A stretch of DNA of 64,000 bases. Source: Mesostigma viride. Its lineage: Eukaryota > Streptophyta > Mesostigmatophyceae > Mesostigmatales > Mesostigmataceae. Made by a program: the position numbers and the translations under genes. Positions 37,224 through 49,117 of this stretch are shown one piece after another (within the stretch, counting starts at the first letter, position 1; every line of letters begins with the position of its first letter). The notes beneath the pieces were generated by a model, which worked only from the letters and a program-made list of their open reading frames with translations, ran no database searches and was not told the DNA's origin. The stretch lies in contig RPFO01000579.1 of NCBI GenBank assembly GCA_009746045.1, positions 748,660 through 812,659 on the forward strand, read 5' to 3'.

Positions 37224-37650
37224 TGAGGATTTGTACGCTGATTTGCCCTATGTTTCCCACATTATTAGGCACAGGCGCCTGGGCCTAGCCGGGCACCTGG
37301 CCCGCACAGATCAGGTAGATACATCAGATAGACTAGCTGGCACCAAGCCCGCCCAGCCTGGGCGATATGTCCTCACCTGGCGTGCCCCCGGCCGCGCGCG
37401 GCAGGGCCGCCACCCGTGGACTTTTCGTGATAGACTCGGCATGGACATGTGCTACACTAGACGTGACGGGCTCACCCCCGGGCAGCCTCCTGGTTTGTCT
37501 GTAATATGGAGGCAGATGGTGCGAAAGGATAGATGGCAAGTAGTGATGAAGGAGACCACCCCCAAGCCTGTGGGGGCTCCGCGTGTGACCAAGTATGGCA
37601 TTCATAGCGATTCGGGCCGCGGTGCCCACACCCCTGTAACTAGGACCTAG
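37201..37650 (+). pseudogene. LINE C-terminal domain, out of frame
   Basis: The stretch NEDLYADLPYVSHIIRHRRL and GLAGHLARTDQVDTSDRLAG is the typical RT C-terminal region of such LINEs (rule: 'RRLxLAGHxxR' followed by a Trp/Arg-rich end). It lies in a different frame from the RT above, so the element carries at least one indel. Confidence 0.7.
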
Positions 37651-38129
37651 ATAGCTTATACCATCCATTCCATCCCATGTTCCCCTCCCACTGAGGACTT
37701 ATGCTCACGTGACGCAGTCACGTGTCTATTAATTAATTAATTAATTACCCTGATACTGGCTCGGCAACTGACATCATTTTACGTGCCCACATCTAGTTTG
37801 CTAGTATTCCACAGAATCTACGTACAGCTACCAACAAGAACTGAAACCAACCCCTTGGCCTTGCGCATTAGCCGTAGACACGGCCTCCTCCGGCAACAAC
37901 GCTTAAGAAGATCGTCCAGACGTAACCCTTCTAAAATTTGATCCACGTAAAGCAACAATTAAGAATAATGTCTGTGGCTTTCCAGCGTTCAGCACTTGGT
38001 CCAGCACGGCGAGCACGCTTGGTCCAGCGCATTAGTGGGAGCTTGTGCAAGCATTACCGGGCCTCGACTGGTCTGGTGATGTCATGCGCAACCTGCCTAC
38101 TGGTTAAGTAGGCGACATGCAAGAATTAT

Positions 38130-41100
38130 CTAGGGCTTCACGGCTTCGAGCGCGCTGAGAGAGTAGATGCCGCTGGTGACCACCTGCTTCAGCTGCAGGC
38201 CCGCACGTGCCAGCAGCTGTTCATACTGGCGCACGGTACGCTCGGCGCCACCAACCGCCACGAGCATGTTGAGGTCAAAGTAGGGGCCAAACGTGGGGGT
38301 CATGTCGTAGCCCTTGCCTGAGAAGAGGACCGATGTGTCGACACAAAGATATAGACAAAGCAATGGGAAGAGTTTACACAAAGCAACGTCAAGAGCAAAA
38401 ATGATTGAAAATGTTGAGGTCAAAGTAGCAGTCAAACGAGGGGGGCATGTCGTAGCCCTTGCCTGTGGGGAAGTGATCAACTCCATAAAAATAAACAAAC
38501 AATAGTCAATAAATAAACCATCAATAGTAAAATAAATAAACAAACTTAACTATATCCTTATTTCAAGCACGCGACTGCGTCTTGCCTATGGGGAAGTGAT
38601 CAGCAGCATAGCAAAAACCATATGGAGGTGTATGCAGAAAATAGTATGCTTCAAGCGAGTTGCTCGCCAGAAGGGAAGGCAAAGTAAATGTTGAGGTCAT
38701 GGGGAGCTGAACAGGGGGATCATGTCACAGCCCTGGCCAGTTGGGTTACATACAGCACGACATTTCACGATGACATTACGGGTGACTAGCCCGGGCATTG
38801 CAAAGATTGCCCAAGAAGCAACGCCTATGTACCTGTATATGGCTCAGCGCTAGACATGCTCTGTGATTCCCCCACAGGTCCGCGTGTTATAACTAATGAA
38901 TTTATAATGCACCCGTCTCTCTAGTGACCAGCTCCAACAGATCGATCCGTGCGCACCTTGTTGAGAAAGCAAGTATAACGGGAAAAAAAATATTTGCACA
39001 CAAGCAAGCTGATCGATTGTCTGCCTTTTTGGAAACAGATACTGCCCCCACACACACCTCTTGAATCAGCCCAAACATACCCCTCATGGAGCAAGCAGCC
39101 TTGATCATTCTAGCGCACCGGAAGCTAGCATCCAGCAAGCACACCCGAGATTAATTAATGAATTCATAGCACGCGACGTGAGCATAAATGCTTTACAAAA
39201 TGGAATGGGATGTCTATCTTTACAAATATAATGGAGTGTCTATCTAACCTACTAAACTAACAGGGTTAATTTAAGTCACGTCAGCGCGTCACGTGAGCAT
39301 AAAGCCTCAACAAAAGGGGGGGATGGGGTGCCGAACGAACAAACGCGCCCGAGATACACAAATGCGGGCCCAACAAATCCACCTGCGCCTCCAAGGACCA
39401 ACTCCCAAAATTACAGCACACCACCATTTAATTTCTTTTAATAAGGCACATCACCATTACCAACAAGTATTCAGGAAAAAGTTGATCCTCCGGTTATTAC
39501 ACGCCAATCAACACCTACGCATGCACCCGCCTCCCGAGTAACCGACTCCCGCCACGGGCTACCAGGGCAACGTCCTTACACTACTATGTAGGCTGGCAAA
39601 AACGACCCATATCACACAGGAAAACATACACCATCCACGCACCAGTCTCTCCAATAACCAGCTTCTGCAGCACCCACAAGAAAGGTGCATATCCAACCAG
39701 TACCCCTACAATAAGTGGCACACTACAACAGTGGGAGAGACTTGGAAGGAGACTTGAGGGAGAAACACCCACGGCACTCCCCGTTCTCCAAGAGACCAGC
39801 ACCAGCAGCACCCGCAACGAGGGCAGACCTCCATATAGTAAGGGTGGACTAAATAAGCCATTAACTAACTAAGTAGCAGACCTCCATATAGTAAGGGTGG
39901 ACTAAATAAGCCATTAACTAACTAAGTAGCAGACCTCCATATAGTAAGGGTGGACTAAATAAGCCATTAACTAACTAAGTATTGAGGGCAGACCTCCATA
40001 TAGTAAGGGTGGACTAAATAAGCCATTAACTAACTAAGTATCACGTAGACTGCGTCACGTGGGTGCCAATGAAGGAACCTTCAACAAAACACGCAATATC
40101 ACATAAGAAAGCATACACCATCCACTCACCGGTCTCGCGAATGACCAGCTCCAGCAGCACCCGCAAGTGAGGCACATATCCAACAATACTACCACAGTCG
40201 TGTAAGGATTAAAAAGCACCCACGGCACTCACCGGTCTCTCGGATGACCAGCTCCAGCAGCACCAGCCGCCCACCGCGCGGCATGACCGATGCCACGTTC
40301 GCCAGAATTGCCACCGCCTCCTCGTCTGACCAGTCATGGATGATGTGCTTGAGCACATACACGTCGCACCCGGGAGGGATGCTCGCCGGTTCAAAGAAAC
40401 TGCCCGGGACAAGCCGGCAGGTGCCCGGGGGTGGCGTGGATAGTCCCGTGCTAATTCTGGCATCCTTTCTGCCGTTCGCATCCACCCAGTTGATGATCGT
40501 GCTGCTGCTGCCGCTGGTGACGTCGCTGGCCCGCCCATCGTGACTCTGTGGTAGGTCGCGGATCCCACTGCCGTACGCCCCGGTAGTGCCGCCGAGAGCA
40601 GCACCACTCTGACTTGGTCCATTAGTGCCATCGTTGTCACCGTTTCGACCATCCTTAGGATCGGATGACGTCTGGGCGGCAGATGGCGCCGTGGTCGTCG
40701 GGCCATTAGAGTGACCACCATCACCCGTACGGTCACTGTGGGGCGCGTTGACTCCACTCGCAGGTGATGCCTCCAGGGCACTGGTGTCGACATTCAGCCC
40801 ATTCTCTTCGAGCATCCGGGCCGCCAGTCCGCTCCTCAGCACGCGGTCGAGGTCGAAGAGCACGCCTGCCATGCCCTTGTGGCGGGGAAGCACGTACGAG
40901 AGGAGCCGCCCGTGGCCGCCGCCAATGTCGCAGATGACGCGCGCGGTGCCCCCCTGGCTCCAGTCGTACTGGGATGGGGGGCGCGCCAGCATAACGAGGA
41001 GCAGCATGAACAAGGCAGGAAATAAGTGGCAAGGTTTGGACAGCCTGTTCCCCTGGGGTTTTGTCGTACTGGGATGGAGGCACACCAGCATAGAAGAGGA

Positions 41101-44100
41101 GTAGCATAAGCGATTAGGGCAGGAGTTAGCCCCTGGCCCTTATTGTATTGAGAGGTGACATTTCAGGTATAAGGGCACACGAAGGAAGTGTGGAGTAGTA
41201 GGAGGGGTGCGATCGCATGAACCCGAGCTCTCATACCGGGAATTCTAGCATACATCTCAGCCAGCACTGGCCGGCTGGTGTCTAAAATTAGAGTACCTTG
41301 TCCACCACGCCGCCGGACACGCTGTGGAGTGCAGAAAGCTCCACCATCGCCCGGTTGAAGGTGGCGGCCTCCTCTGGGTTCTGCTCGTAGTGCTCCCATA
41401 GCGACCGGCCGGTAGCCGAGTCGAACGCAGCCTCGCCCGTAAGGGTGGAGTGGAGCAGGGAGCCCCAGCCAGTGTACAGCACCTCGCCTGGTAAGGATGT
41501 TATATACATAGGGTATACATTTTATTACATGAATACGAAATATTTAGGGTATACATTTTATCATATGAATAGGAAATACATAGGGTATATATTTTATTAT
41601 ATGAATAGGAAATACATAAGGTATAAATTTGTGCGTGCATGGAGGCCAGTTCGAGAGGTGCAACATGTACATGCGTTAGAGATGGAAGCAGCAAGCTTCG
41701 GCCAGCGTACAGCACCTCAGCTCATGGGGGACGGTGATCCATGTCTATAGGGAGAAGCTTGAGTAACAGAGAATGTTTCTGCATTGCAGTGACTAACAAA
41801 CCACAATCACATCAGATCTCAAACCATCAACAGTCACCAGCCGGTGTCCAGCGTCTCGGCTTGCGGTTACACAGAGCATGTCAGAATACTACAACATAAA
41901 AGGAGGCTTGATTAGTGGAGGAAAAAATCACCCATCCAGAACAAATAATTGCAGCAAAAGCTAGCCAGTGAACAGCACCTTGCCTGGCGTCTGCTTGGAA
42001 GGTAGCAAATACCTGTAAGTTTTGCTAGGGAAAAAGATTAAAACAGACGATAGATCTATATGCAGCAGCAAGCTGAGTGCTTTCCATCGTAATTAAGTCA
42101 GGTCGATAGTGGAAATGCGTGGACCAACTCTCTGGCCTTTTAAGGTGGAGGATCGGTAAATAGCCCAACTTAGCCCAACTTAAGGCGTGAATGACCGGGT
42201 ACAAAGCTGTAGTATCTAGGCGAATCCGATCGAAGCTTGCAATACACAAACTAAAGATCTCGCAAACGGGTAGCAGAAACACGAGTACGACATGCAAACA
42301 GAATATTCATGCGCTTGCTAGCTCCTTGGCTAGCTCTGGGACAAAGCAACCCATTTTAGCCACAAAAAGGTACCCCAAAAGACCTTTTTGAGATCTTTAG
42401 CCATGAACAGGTTTCGTTGCCCTAAATTGGATCGTGTTCCAAAACCCGAGTCTTTTGGATGTGGCTAGCTTAAGTTCTGATTTTTTTTGGTTGAAATTTT
42501 CACCACTTTTATGGGTTTTGCAACTTGCCCACCCTGGCATATGCACAAAACTTTATTTGGAGGGCTGTCTTTGTGCATCCTAGTAACATCGCTCATTTGG
42601 AGCTCGCCTGTGCATTTAGTTCGAGTTGAAGAGGTGGCTAGCTGAAGTTCTTGATTTTAGGGCCAAAATTACCCCCCAAAGCAGATTTGGCATCCTAAAA
42701 AATAGCAAATCTTCTCTGTTGGACGTCGCTTTGGGCTTGAAACATCTCTTTGAACGACCCAACAAGCTCGCACAAGAATATCTGAGAAAAAAATTGGCAG
42801 CTGCCATATGGGGCCATTCTTGCTTATTTCGAACTGTTCAGTAGTTACTACCTTCAAACCAAATTACTGCTGGAATTTTGTGTCGTACACGCGCTCCTAG
42901 ATTCTTTATATGAGGCCTTTCGAATGAGCTATTGCGCCCTTTCAACGGAGGTCGCTAGGTATGATGGGTCGGAAAACCACCCGGCAGGACGGGTATTTAC
43001 CGATCCTCCACCTTAAGAGCAGTTTAATGCTGCCGCCCCCATCACCATGGTTGAACGTGCGGGCGCCTACAGCAGTATTATTACAACGACCAAACTGCTT
43101 CAAAGGCATGTCGAACCGCCGCCCCCATCGACTGCAGCTGATTCGCAAGTGACTCAGGCCGCATATGGACTCCTCTATAACGCTCAGTACAGTCCAATAT
43201 CCACCAGCCTACCCTTTGCTCGATGGCGCCCCAACGAAATTGCGTGACTGATTGATTAACAAACTAATGGAGCAGTTCAGTCCAACATCCACCGGCCCAC
43301 CGATTGCTGTGAAAGACAACGAGCGACGACCGCCTGCATATCACATTTGTTGGTCCTTCTAGTTCCTTAATATTTACACTGCCCCACTCACCGCTGTGAA
43401 GTAAACGTCTGCCACTGTACTCAACTCCATGAATTGCAGACAAGCGCAGGCCTCCCATAGGATCAGATGATATGCTACCTGGAATATGCGAGCTATTGGA
43501 TACGTTTCGATGCTAATATGCCAGCCGTTATATACGTTTGGATGCTATTTAGCAAACAAAAATAAATGGCTATTTGGCCAGTGTGCAGAGCACATGAGTA
43601 CTGACCTCTGATGGACTCATTTAGTACTATGCCTTTCCTTACCGCGTTTCAAGTCACTGACATCCGAATCCAACCCCAACTCACCACTGTGGATCGCGAA
43701 CGAGTGCAGGCCTCCCTCCACGTCTGAACGCAGCAACACCCCCAGGGGGCTCAGCGCGAAACGACGGTCCAAATTGGGGTCGTACGCCTCCCCCCCCTCG
43801 TGCCCATACCCCTCCGCGCCATCCCCATCCACCCAGCCTTCCGCCTCACTCCCGCCCCCCCGGTCACTACCGCCCATGATGTCACGGTTGTGACTACTGC
43901 TGCCGGCCATGCCCACACCGGCTCCCCCATCATACTCCCTCTGCTGTGCAGCAAAGGAAGAAGCGTTTCCTGAGGCCGCTCGCTCCCCCCCCAGGTAGGC
44001 CACATCATCACCCGAAGAGGCCACATTACGACCACCACTGGCAGCTGCAGACGTCACCGCCCCAGAGGCATCATCACGAGGTAGGGGGGAAGGCGAGCTG

Positions 44101-47100
44101 CCGGAACGCATGCTCTGGCCATTCCGGTCATGCATGGCTGATGCGGCGCCACCTGGCGACGGACCCAGGCCCGCCCCAGTGTCCGAGAGCACTCTTGTAA
44201 AGCCATGGGTCGACCCGTTTGTTCCACGAGAAGAAGGAGAAGCTGAAGAAGGAGAGGTGGAAGAAGAGGACGAAAAAGAGGAGGAAGAGGTGGACAAAGA
44301 CGATGTTGAGGGAGGGAAGGGAGTCCATGAAGCAGGGGAGGAACGCGACGAGGGGCTTGGCGCCGAAAGACCGCCAGTGAAAGGAAAAGAAGAAGGAGAA
44401 GAGGAGGTTAAAGGAGGAAAAGCGGTCGATGATGCTGGGACAGAACGGTTGCCATGTTGAGAGGTTACATTCGTGGCTCCGGCAGCATTAACACCTTTGT
44501 CATGTGGCCCCGGGTCACCACTGGACGGCCTCCCCTGGCCCTCATACCCCCGCCCGTCCCCATCCACACCCCTGTCCCTGTCCCACTCCAGCAGGGAGGG
44601 CACCCCACTGAGGAATGGGAGCTGCTGCACAAATGGAGGGAGGAGGTCATACGCGGCCTCCGCCGTGTGGGACAGCTGCGCCAGCGGCGACGAGGGTGAC
44701 GTCAGCGGCGAGGTCATGAAAATCAGCGGGTCAAGCAGCGGCGAGAGCGGGTTGGGGAAGAGAATGCCGTACGGCTGGGGGGGGGGGGGGGGGAGTATTT
44801 TGTGACGCAAGAAAAAAATCAGTGTTAGCTAGTGTAAGCGTGCTGATTGCAGCCAGTAAGGTGAGGGAATATAGACGCTATCCGGCTAGGAGAGGGGGGG
44901 GGGCGGGAGGTGCTGTGATGCGTTCGCCAGTGCAAGGCAGGACAAGCAAGTATAAGAGAGAGCGATTATTGGAACGAGCGGGGGATCTTGGAACAGGATG
45001 TCTAATACCCTCACATAGCTTGTACCCAAATACGTGACTGCTTCCCATGTCATGGGTGCACTGTGTCCAGTCATGACTGATGCCATGACCTTGAAGAAGC
45101 ACCTCACCTCTCTTCGCCCGCACACACATTCAGTATCTGCCAGCTTCTGCTGCAACAAAAAAAAAGTCTAGAGCGCCAGTCGAGTGTGCAAACTGCTCTC
45201 TCTGCGTGCGTACGAGGCACCCCTTCATGCTAGCATACACCCTCAATACAAACAGCCTCAATACAATAGACAACAAACTAGTATAGCCTCAATACAAACA
45301 CCCTGAATAGAATAGACAACAAACTAGTACAGCCTCAATACATACACCCTCAATACAATAGACAACAAACTAGTACAGCCTCAATACATACACCCTCAAT
45401 AAAATAGACAACAAACTAGTACAGCCTCAATACATGCACCCCGAATACAATAGACGACAAACTAGTACAGCCTCAATACAATAGACAACGAACTAGTACA
45501 GCCACAATACATGCACCCTCAATACCATAGACGACAAGTTAGTATAGCCTCAATACAAACACCCTGAATACGATAGACAACAAACTAGTACTACAAAAGC
45601 AACATGATGTATGATCTTGGCTCCATCTATGCTGCTCTACCATCAATCTCATGGATACCCTTATTTCCAGCCCATGTACAGTAACCTCAAAAGCCATACG
45701 ACATCAATTACCCCACCACCACTCAAGGCCCCTAGGGACCTCCTTGATCGCTTCCCCCCCCCCCCCGCCCCCCCCCCCTCCCCTCCCCCGCTCACCTCCT
45801 CGATCGTGTGTGCTGGTGGCTGCGCAGGCTTTTGCAGCGCTGGCAACCCTGCGCTGCCACCCCCCAGTCCTTGTGCGCCGCCCGGCCCTCTCTCCCCATG
45901 TGGCACTGCCGCTGTCCTCGGGCCCCCTGCTGATCCAGGGGACGCAGACGAAGATGGCGGTGATGGTGACAGTGATGCTGATGGTGATGCTGATGATGAG
46001 GATGGACGTGCGGTGGATGATGTCGATGACCCTGGTGCGCGCTCTGGTGGGGTCCCGGCTTTACCGCTTGCCCCTGGGACTCCCTTGCCAGCTACCAAGA
46101 AAACAGAGGGAAAAAGAGAAAAGGAGAGAAAAAGAGAGAAGAATAGGTAAGGCGACAGCACGGAAGAACTTGTTCCTGTAGAGGGGGGGGTGAACGTTTG
46201 TTGTGTATGATGACGAAAGCATGCGCATCAATTCAATACTCACAGCTCTGAAGCATATAGCTCAAAAGCCCATAGCCTGCCGTGCAACTCGAGCGATGCA
46301 GTGAAGACAGAGATATTTTAAAAAAGCAGTACCATGGCTTGTGGCAATTAATAGATGGCAAAGGGCGCAATACGGTACACAAGGGGCGCCAATAGGCATC
46401 GAAAGGCACCAAATGGCACCGAAAGGCACCAAAGGGTCACTACGTCGTTGATCGCGCTCAATCTGCTGGATGGGAGCACCTTGTTGACTAGAAAGGAAAA
46501 AAGAGAAGGGAAGGGGGGTAGGGGGATTGCAAGAAGAAAAACTTGAGGGGCTTGTTAAATGTGCCCAGGCTGATGGGGTGAAAGACCTCGTGTGGGCGAG
46601 AAAGACGCAGGTTGAAGGGTCCGCTGAACACAAAGGAGCCATGGTCACTAAACACGCCAAAGCTGACGCCAGGAATTACCTTTATGGGATAGAAAGAAAT
46701 ACCCCCATGGGTTGGAAAGAAACGGGCAGAGGGTATACAGGCAGAAAAGGACAGGCCACCATCGGGTATCCAACGCACCCGGGCTACGGCGCGGGAACAC
46801 CTCGATGAAGATCCCCGGAATGAAACCTTGCCCCGCCAGCGCGCGCATCAGCCGGTAGATCGACGGCGCGTGGGCGCCCGTGAGCTGAGCGATCTCCTAC
46901 AGGAATGGAAAGGGACGAGTGGGGGGGGGCGGGGGGGGCGGGGGAGAAAGGTATGGGCTGTGAGCTATGCATTGAGAAATGGGCCAAACCTGCAGAAATA
47001 GGCAGCGAAAGGGGCGATGGGGGAGGAGGGAGAACAGGAAGGCGGGAGAAAAAAGGTGTGCAAGGGAAGGGGGCGAGGAATGGCGGTGATGGAGGCAAGC

Positions 47101-47819
47101 ATTACAGCCTTGCAAGGCAACCAATATCATGGGCGGGGAGAGGCATGCACTCAATCACCCACCCGCAAATCCTATTTCTCCATGGGGTCCGATATGCACA
47201 GTTCATATCCTACAATTTCTAAAGAGTTAATAATAATGTCATACACTTTAACATATATTATGAAATAGCATTGACAACAGTACAGTTTATGTAGAGTTAA
47301 GTCCCCGGCTTTTACTAGAGAAACTAAACAAGTATTACCAACCACATATCCTGGATCACCCACCCTCACGCTCAGGTCCCGGTCCTTCATCAGGTCCGGA
47401 ATGCGCAGCTTGGCCGCGACGTAGATGCACTGCGAGAGCCAGAACGACGACACGCAGAACGCCAGGGGCCCTGCCAGCAGCGTGCGCAACAGCTCGCTTT
47501 TCTCCACCAGCGCGCTGCTCCAGGCGGACACCGAGCCGACGGGAGGGAAGATGAGGTCCCCCTGGTCCGGGAACGGTAGTGATGATTGCGATGGTGGTGG
47601 AGATGATGCTGAGGCTGATGATGAAGAGGAGGAGGGGGAGGGGAAGGGGGAGGGGGAGGTAAAAGAGAAAGGGGAAGAGAAAGGGGAGGAGGAGGAGGAG
47701 GAGGAGGAGGAGGAGGAGGAGGGTGGTAGTGCCGGTCGGGTAAGGCTGGGAAAGCGGCTTCTTCTGGGAGGGTTGAGGGGGGGCCTGGAGGTCGAGCCTG
47801 CATGCGTGTGGGGTTTCAA
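38130..47819 (-). CDS. Plant-type SAM-dependent O-methyltransferase with large inserts
   Basis: Eight exons: 47364-47819, 46788-46896, 45796-46091, 45109-45150, 43685-44774, 41297-41487, 40233-40968, 38130-38317. The total is 3108 nt (1035 aa plus TAG) and all phases agree. The order matches COMT-like O-methyltransferases: dimerisation helices (WLSQCIYVAAKLRIPDLMKD), winged helix (IAQLTGAHAPSIYRLMRAL), FALSPLGVLLRSD, a helical part (WGSLLHSTLTGEAAFD; YEQNPEEAATFNRAM), SAM-binding ICDIGGGHGRLL and LFDLDRVL, catalytic His in LKHIIHDWSDEEAV, and C-terminal GGAERTVRQYEQLLARAGL. It transfers a methyl group from SAM to a hydroxyl of an unknown small molecule. Family members are about 350-400 aa. 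The excess here is a Ser-rich N terminus, an Ala/Ser/Pro exon, about 300 residues in exon 5, and about 110 Gly/Ser/Asp/Thr residues between the SAM motif and the catalytic region. The exon 2 donor (GCC|GTAGCC) and the 42-nt exon 4 are the weakest parts of the model. Confidence 0.82.
38400..38735 (-). repeat. Echoes of the O-methyltransferase last exon acceptor end
   Basis: The exon end reads GTTGAGGTCAAAGTAGGGGC to TGTCGTAGCCCTTGCCTG (38265-38320). Copies lie at 38413-38467 and 38688-38735 (GTTGAGGTCATGGGGAGCTG; ATGTCACAGCCCTGGCCAG), the second more diverged. Confidence 0.85.
39148..39312 (-). repeat. Two degenerate LINE 3'-terminus copies
   Basis: GATTAATTAATGAATTC then CGACGTGAGCATAAATGC at 39149-39190, and GCGTCACGTGAGCATAAAGC at 39288-39307. 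Both lie in the last intron of the O-methyltransferase gene. Confidence 0.6.
39833..40041. repeat. 54-bp minisatellite, 4 copies
   Basis: GCAGACCTCCATATAGTAAG starts each unit. The array begins right after one of the donor echoes. Confidence 0.95.
40042..40066 (-). repeat. LINE 3'-terminus remnant
   Basis: CACGTAGACTGCGTCACGTG directly after the 54-bp minisatellite; the rest of the element is absent. Confidence 0.5.
41040..41990 (-). repeat. Echoes beside exons 40233-40968 and 41297-41487
   Basis: GTCGTACTGGGATGG at 41066-41080 copies the acceptor border 40964-40978. GCGTACAGCACCTC at 41704-41717 and GAACAGCACCTTGCCTGGCG at 41972-41991 copy the border GTACAGCACCTCGCCTGG. Confidence 0.7.
41500..41630. 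repeat. 38-bp minisatellite, 4 copies
   Basis: TAGGGTATACATTTTATTAC followed by ATGAATA(G/C)GAAATA. Confidence 0.9.
42144..43012. mobile_element. Non-autonomous inverted-repeat element with TTAA target duplication
   Basis: Left end GGTGGAGGATCGGTAAATAG (42144 on) and right end TATTTACCGATCCTCCACC (to 43012) are inverted copies of about 22 bp with one indel. Both ends are flanked outside by TTAA (42140-42143 and 43013-43016). The 869-bp interior is AT-richer than its surroundings and has no transposase-like frame. TTAA duplication is typical of piggyBac elements; the superfamily is inferred from that alone. It sits in the intron 41488-43684 of the O-methyltransferase gene. Confidence 0.65.
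45235..45592. repeat. About 46-bp minisatellite with variants
   Basis: CCTCAATACA(A/T)ACACCCTCAA with ACAATAGACAACAAACTAGT repeated about 8 times. Confidence 0.9.
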
Positions 47820-48710
47820 AAAGGCATTGAAGTTTCACATAAGCAAGTAGTGAGAATGGGCATGCAATATAAAACTGCAATGTACTGCATTTGCAACGCA
47901 ACATGCCCTTTGTGTAATTCTACTCACGTCCCACCACATGATGCACCCCTACCACCAATGACCACTTAATTGACAAAAAAAAGGTCACAAGCTTACACGC
48001 TTGTGTGTGGTTAATAGAGAAGAAGGGCCACATTTTACTATCCATCGACACATGCTACGCATGGTGCGTAGTCTTAGTTTGCATTCAAACGGGGCACCAC
48101 TGTACAATCAAGTGGGGCACGAATGCGCCATCACCAAAGTTGCAGCAACGAGCATTATTTAAAAGCGCGCAGACATGCATGCACCGGACTGGCAGTGAAG
48201 GGGTTGCCTCTCAAGCGAGGTGATCAGAATAAGGACAGAACGGAAACACAAAAAGAACAACCAGGGCGGGGCTCTAGTGTAGGGGTTTCGCGAAGCAGAT
48301 ATTGGGCAATGAGTCCAGCGAAATTGCTTTAAGGCTTTAAGCAGAGCGCTACAATAGGGTTTCGTTAAGCAGACAAAAGCCTTACAATACGGTTTCGTTA
48401 AGCAGCCAAAAGCCTTGCGTAGGTCGCCCTCTGGACCAACTCCCTCAGTGAGCTGATACAAAAACTGGTCTGATAATCACATAATTAACGCAATTAACGG
48501 TACGGATGGACGGATGCGTGGAATAGACAAGGTACACACAAGCTTAGTGAGGATAACGCGAGCAACAAGGCTTGTGCCATTGTTGAGGAAATTCTCTTGA
48601 AATCCTAATGCAAGTAGAATGGCCCTAGACTATGGTCGATATAATCACGCAATCACCAATTAGCTTGACTTAACGAGGCAGGCAATCCGATGATCTTTTG
48701 TTTTGGCGGC

Positions 48711-48741
48711 GGGGGAGGGGGGGGGGGGGGGGGGGGGGGGG

Positions 48742-48810
<69 letters not shown>
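48711..48810. repeat. Poly(G) tract, 100 bp
   Basis: Only two A interrupt the G run. Its true length may be uncertain because sequencing of such tracts is unreliable. Confidence 0.95.
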
Positions 48811-48850
48811 CGTGAGTACGTTGTACACGCTAGTGATATCCCCAGAGCGG

Positions 48851-49117
48851 TAATCGTGCCCGGTAAGGAAAAAACAAGAAGATTCGTACCTCCGGACGAA
48901 GGCAAAGAAGAAGGCCGCCTTTCGTGGTTTCGAATTCCCTGGCCATGGAGTGCTTGATATCGCCCGTTGGGTCTTGTACCACTCCTGGTGTGATCATCAA
49001 CTTGGCAGCAAGCTTTGTTCGATCGCACTTGAGACCGTCGAAAGTACCATGGAGGAGATAGTCCCTGATTGCTTCCGACACGGAAACAAGACCGACCGGA
49101 GGACACAAAGAGGCGGG
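48851..49117 (-). other. Unassigned exon-like open frame
   Basis: The minus strand reads IRDYLLHGTFDGLKCDRTKL and AREFETTKGGLLLCLRPE, ending at a CGGAG|GTACGA donor-like site near 48891. No start, partner exon or family is apparent. It lies between the divergent genes, upstream of the O-methyltransferase start. Confidence 0.2.

Larger units (their letters stand above)
35000..37750 (+). mobile_element. 5'-truncated LINE retrotransposon with tetranucleotide tail
   Basis: A non-LTR element: the open frame begins in the last part of an apurinic-type endonuclease (the SDH motif in LVRSDHRILTARIRLRF), continues into reverse transcriptase, and ends in a C-terminal domain. The 3' untranslated part ends with TTATGCTCACGTGACGCAGT at about 37690-37720, followed by a TTAA-repeat tail to about 37748. 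The endonuclease N terminus and any ORF1 are missing. The 5' boundary is approximate. It follows another truncated copy of the same family in the same orientation. Confidence 0.85.
38905..40165 (-). repeat. Four echoes of the exon 40233-40968 donor end
   Basis: The border GGTCTCTCGGATGACCAGCT with CCAGCAGCACC is echoed at 38912-38945, 39638-39675, 39780-39815 and 40128-40166. In translation LELVIRETG recurs as LELVTRETG and KLVIGETG. Confidence 0.85.

Noticed and set aside
45611-46181. Plus-strand frames of 176-179 codons
   Set aside because: They are antisense to an O-methyltransferase exon whose splice sites and phase fit the minus-strand gene.
46488-46778. Possible extra O-methyltransferase exon on the minus strand
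   Set aside because: It would break the phase chain, and its start looks like a diverged echo of the neighbouring exon end.
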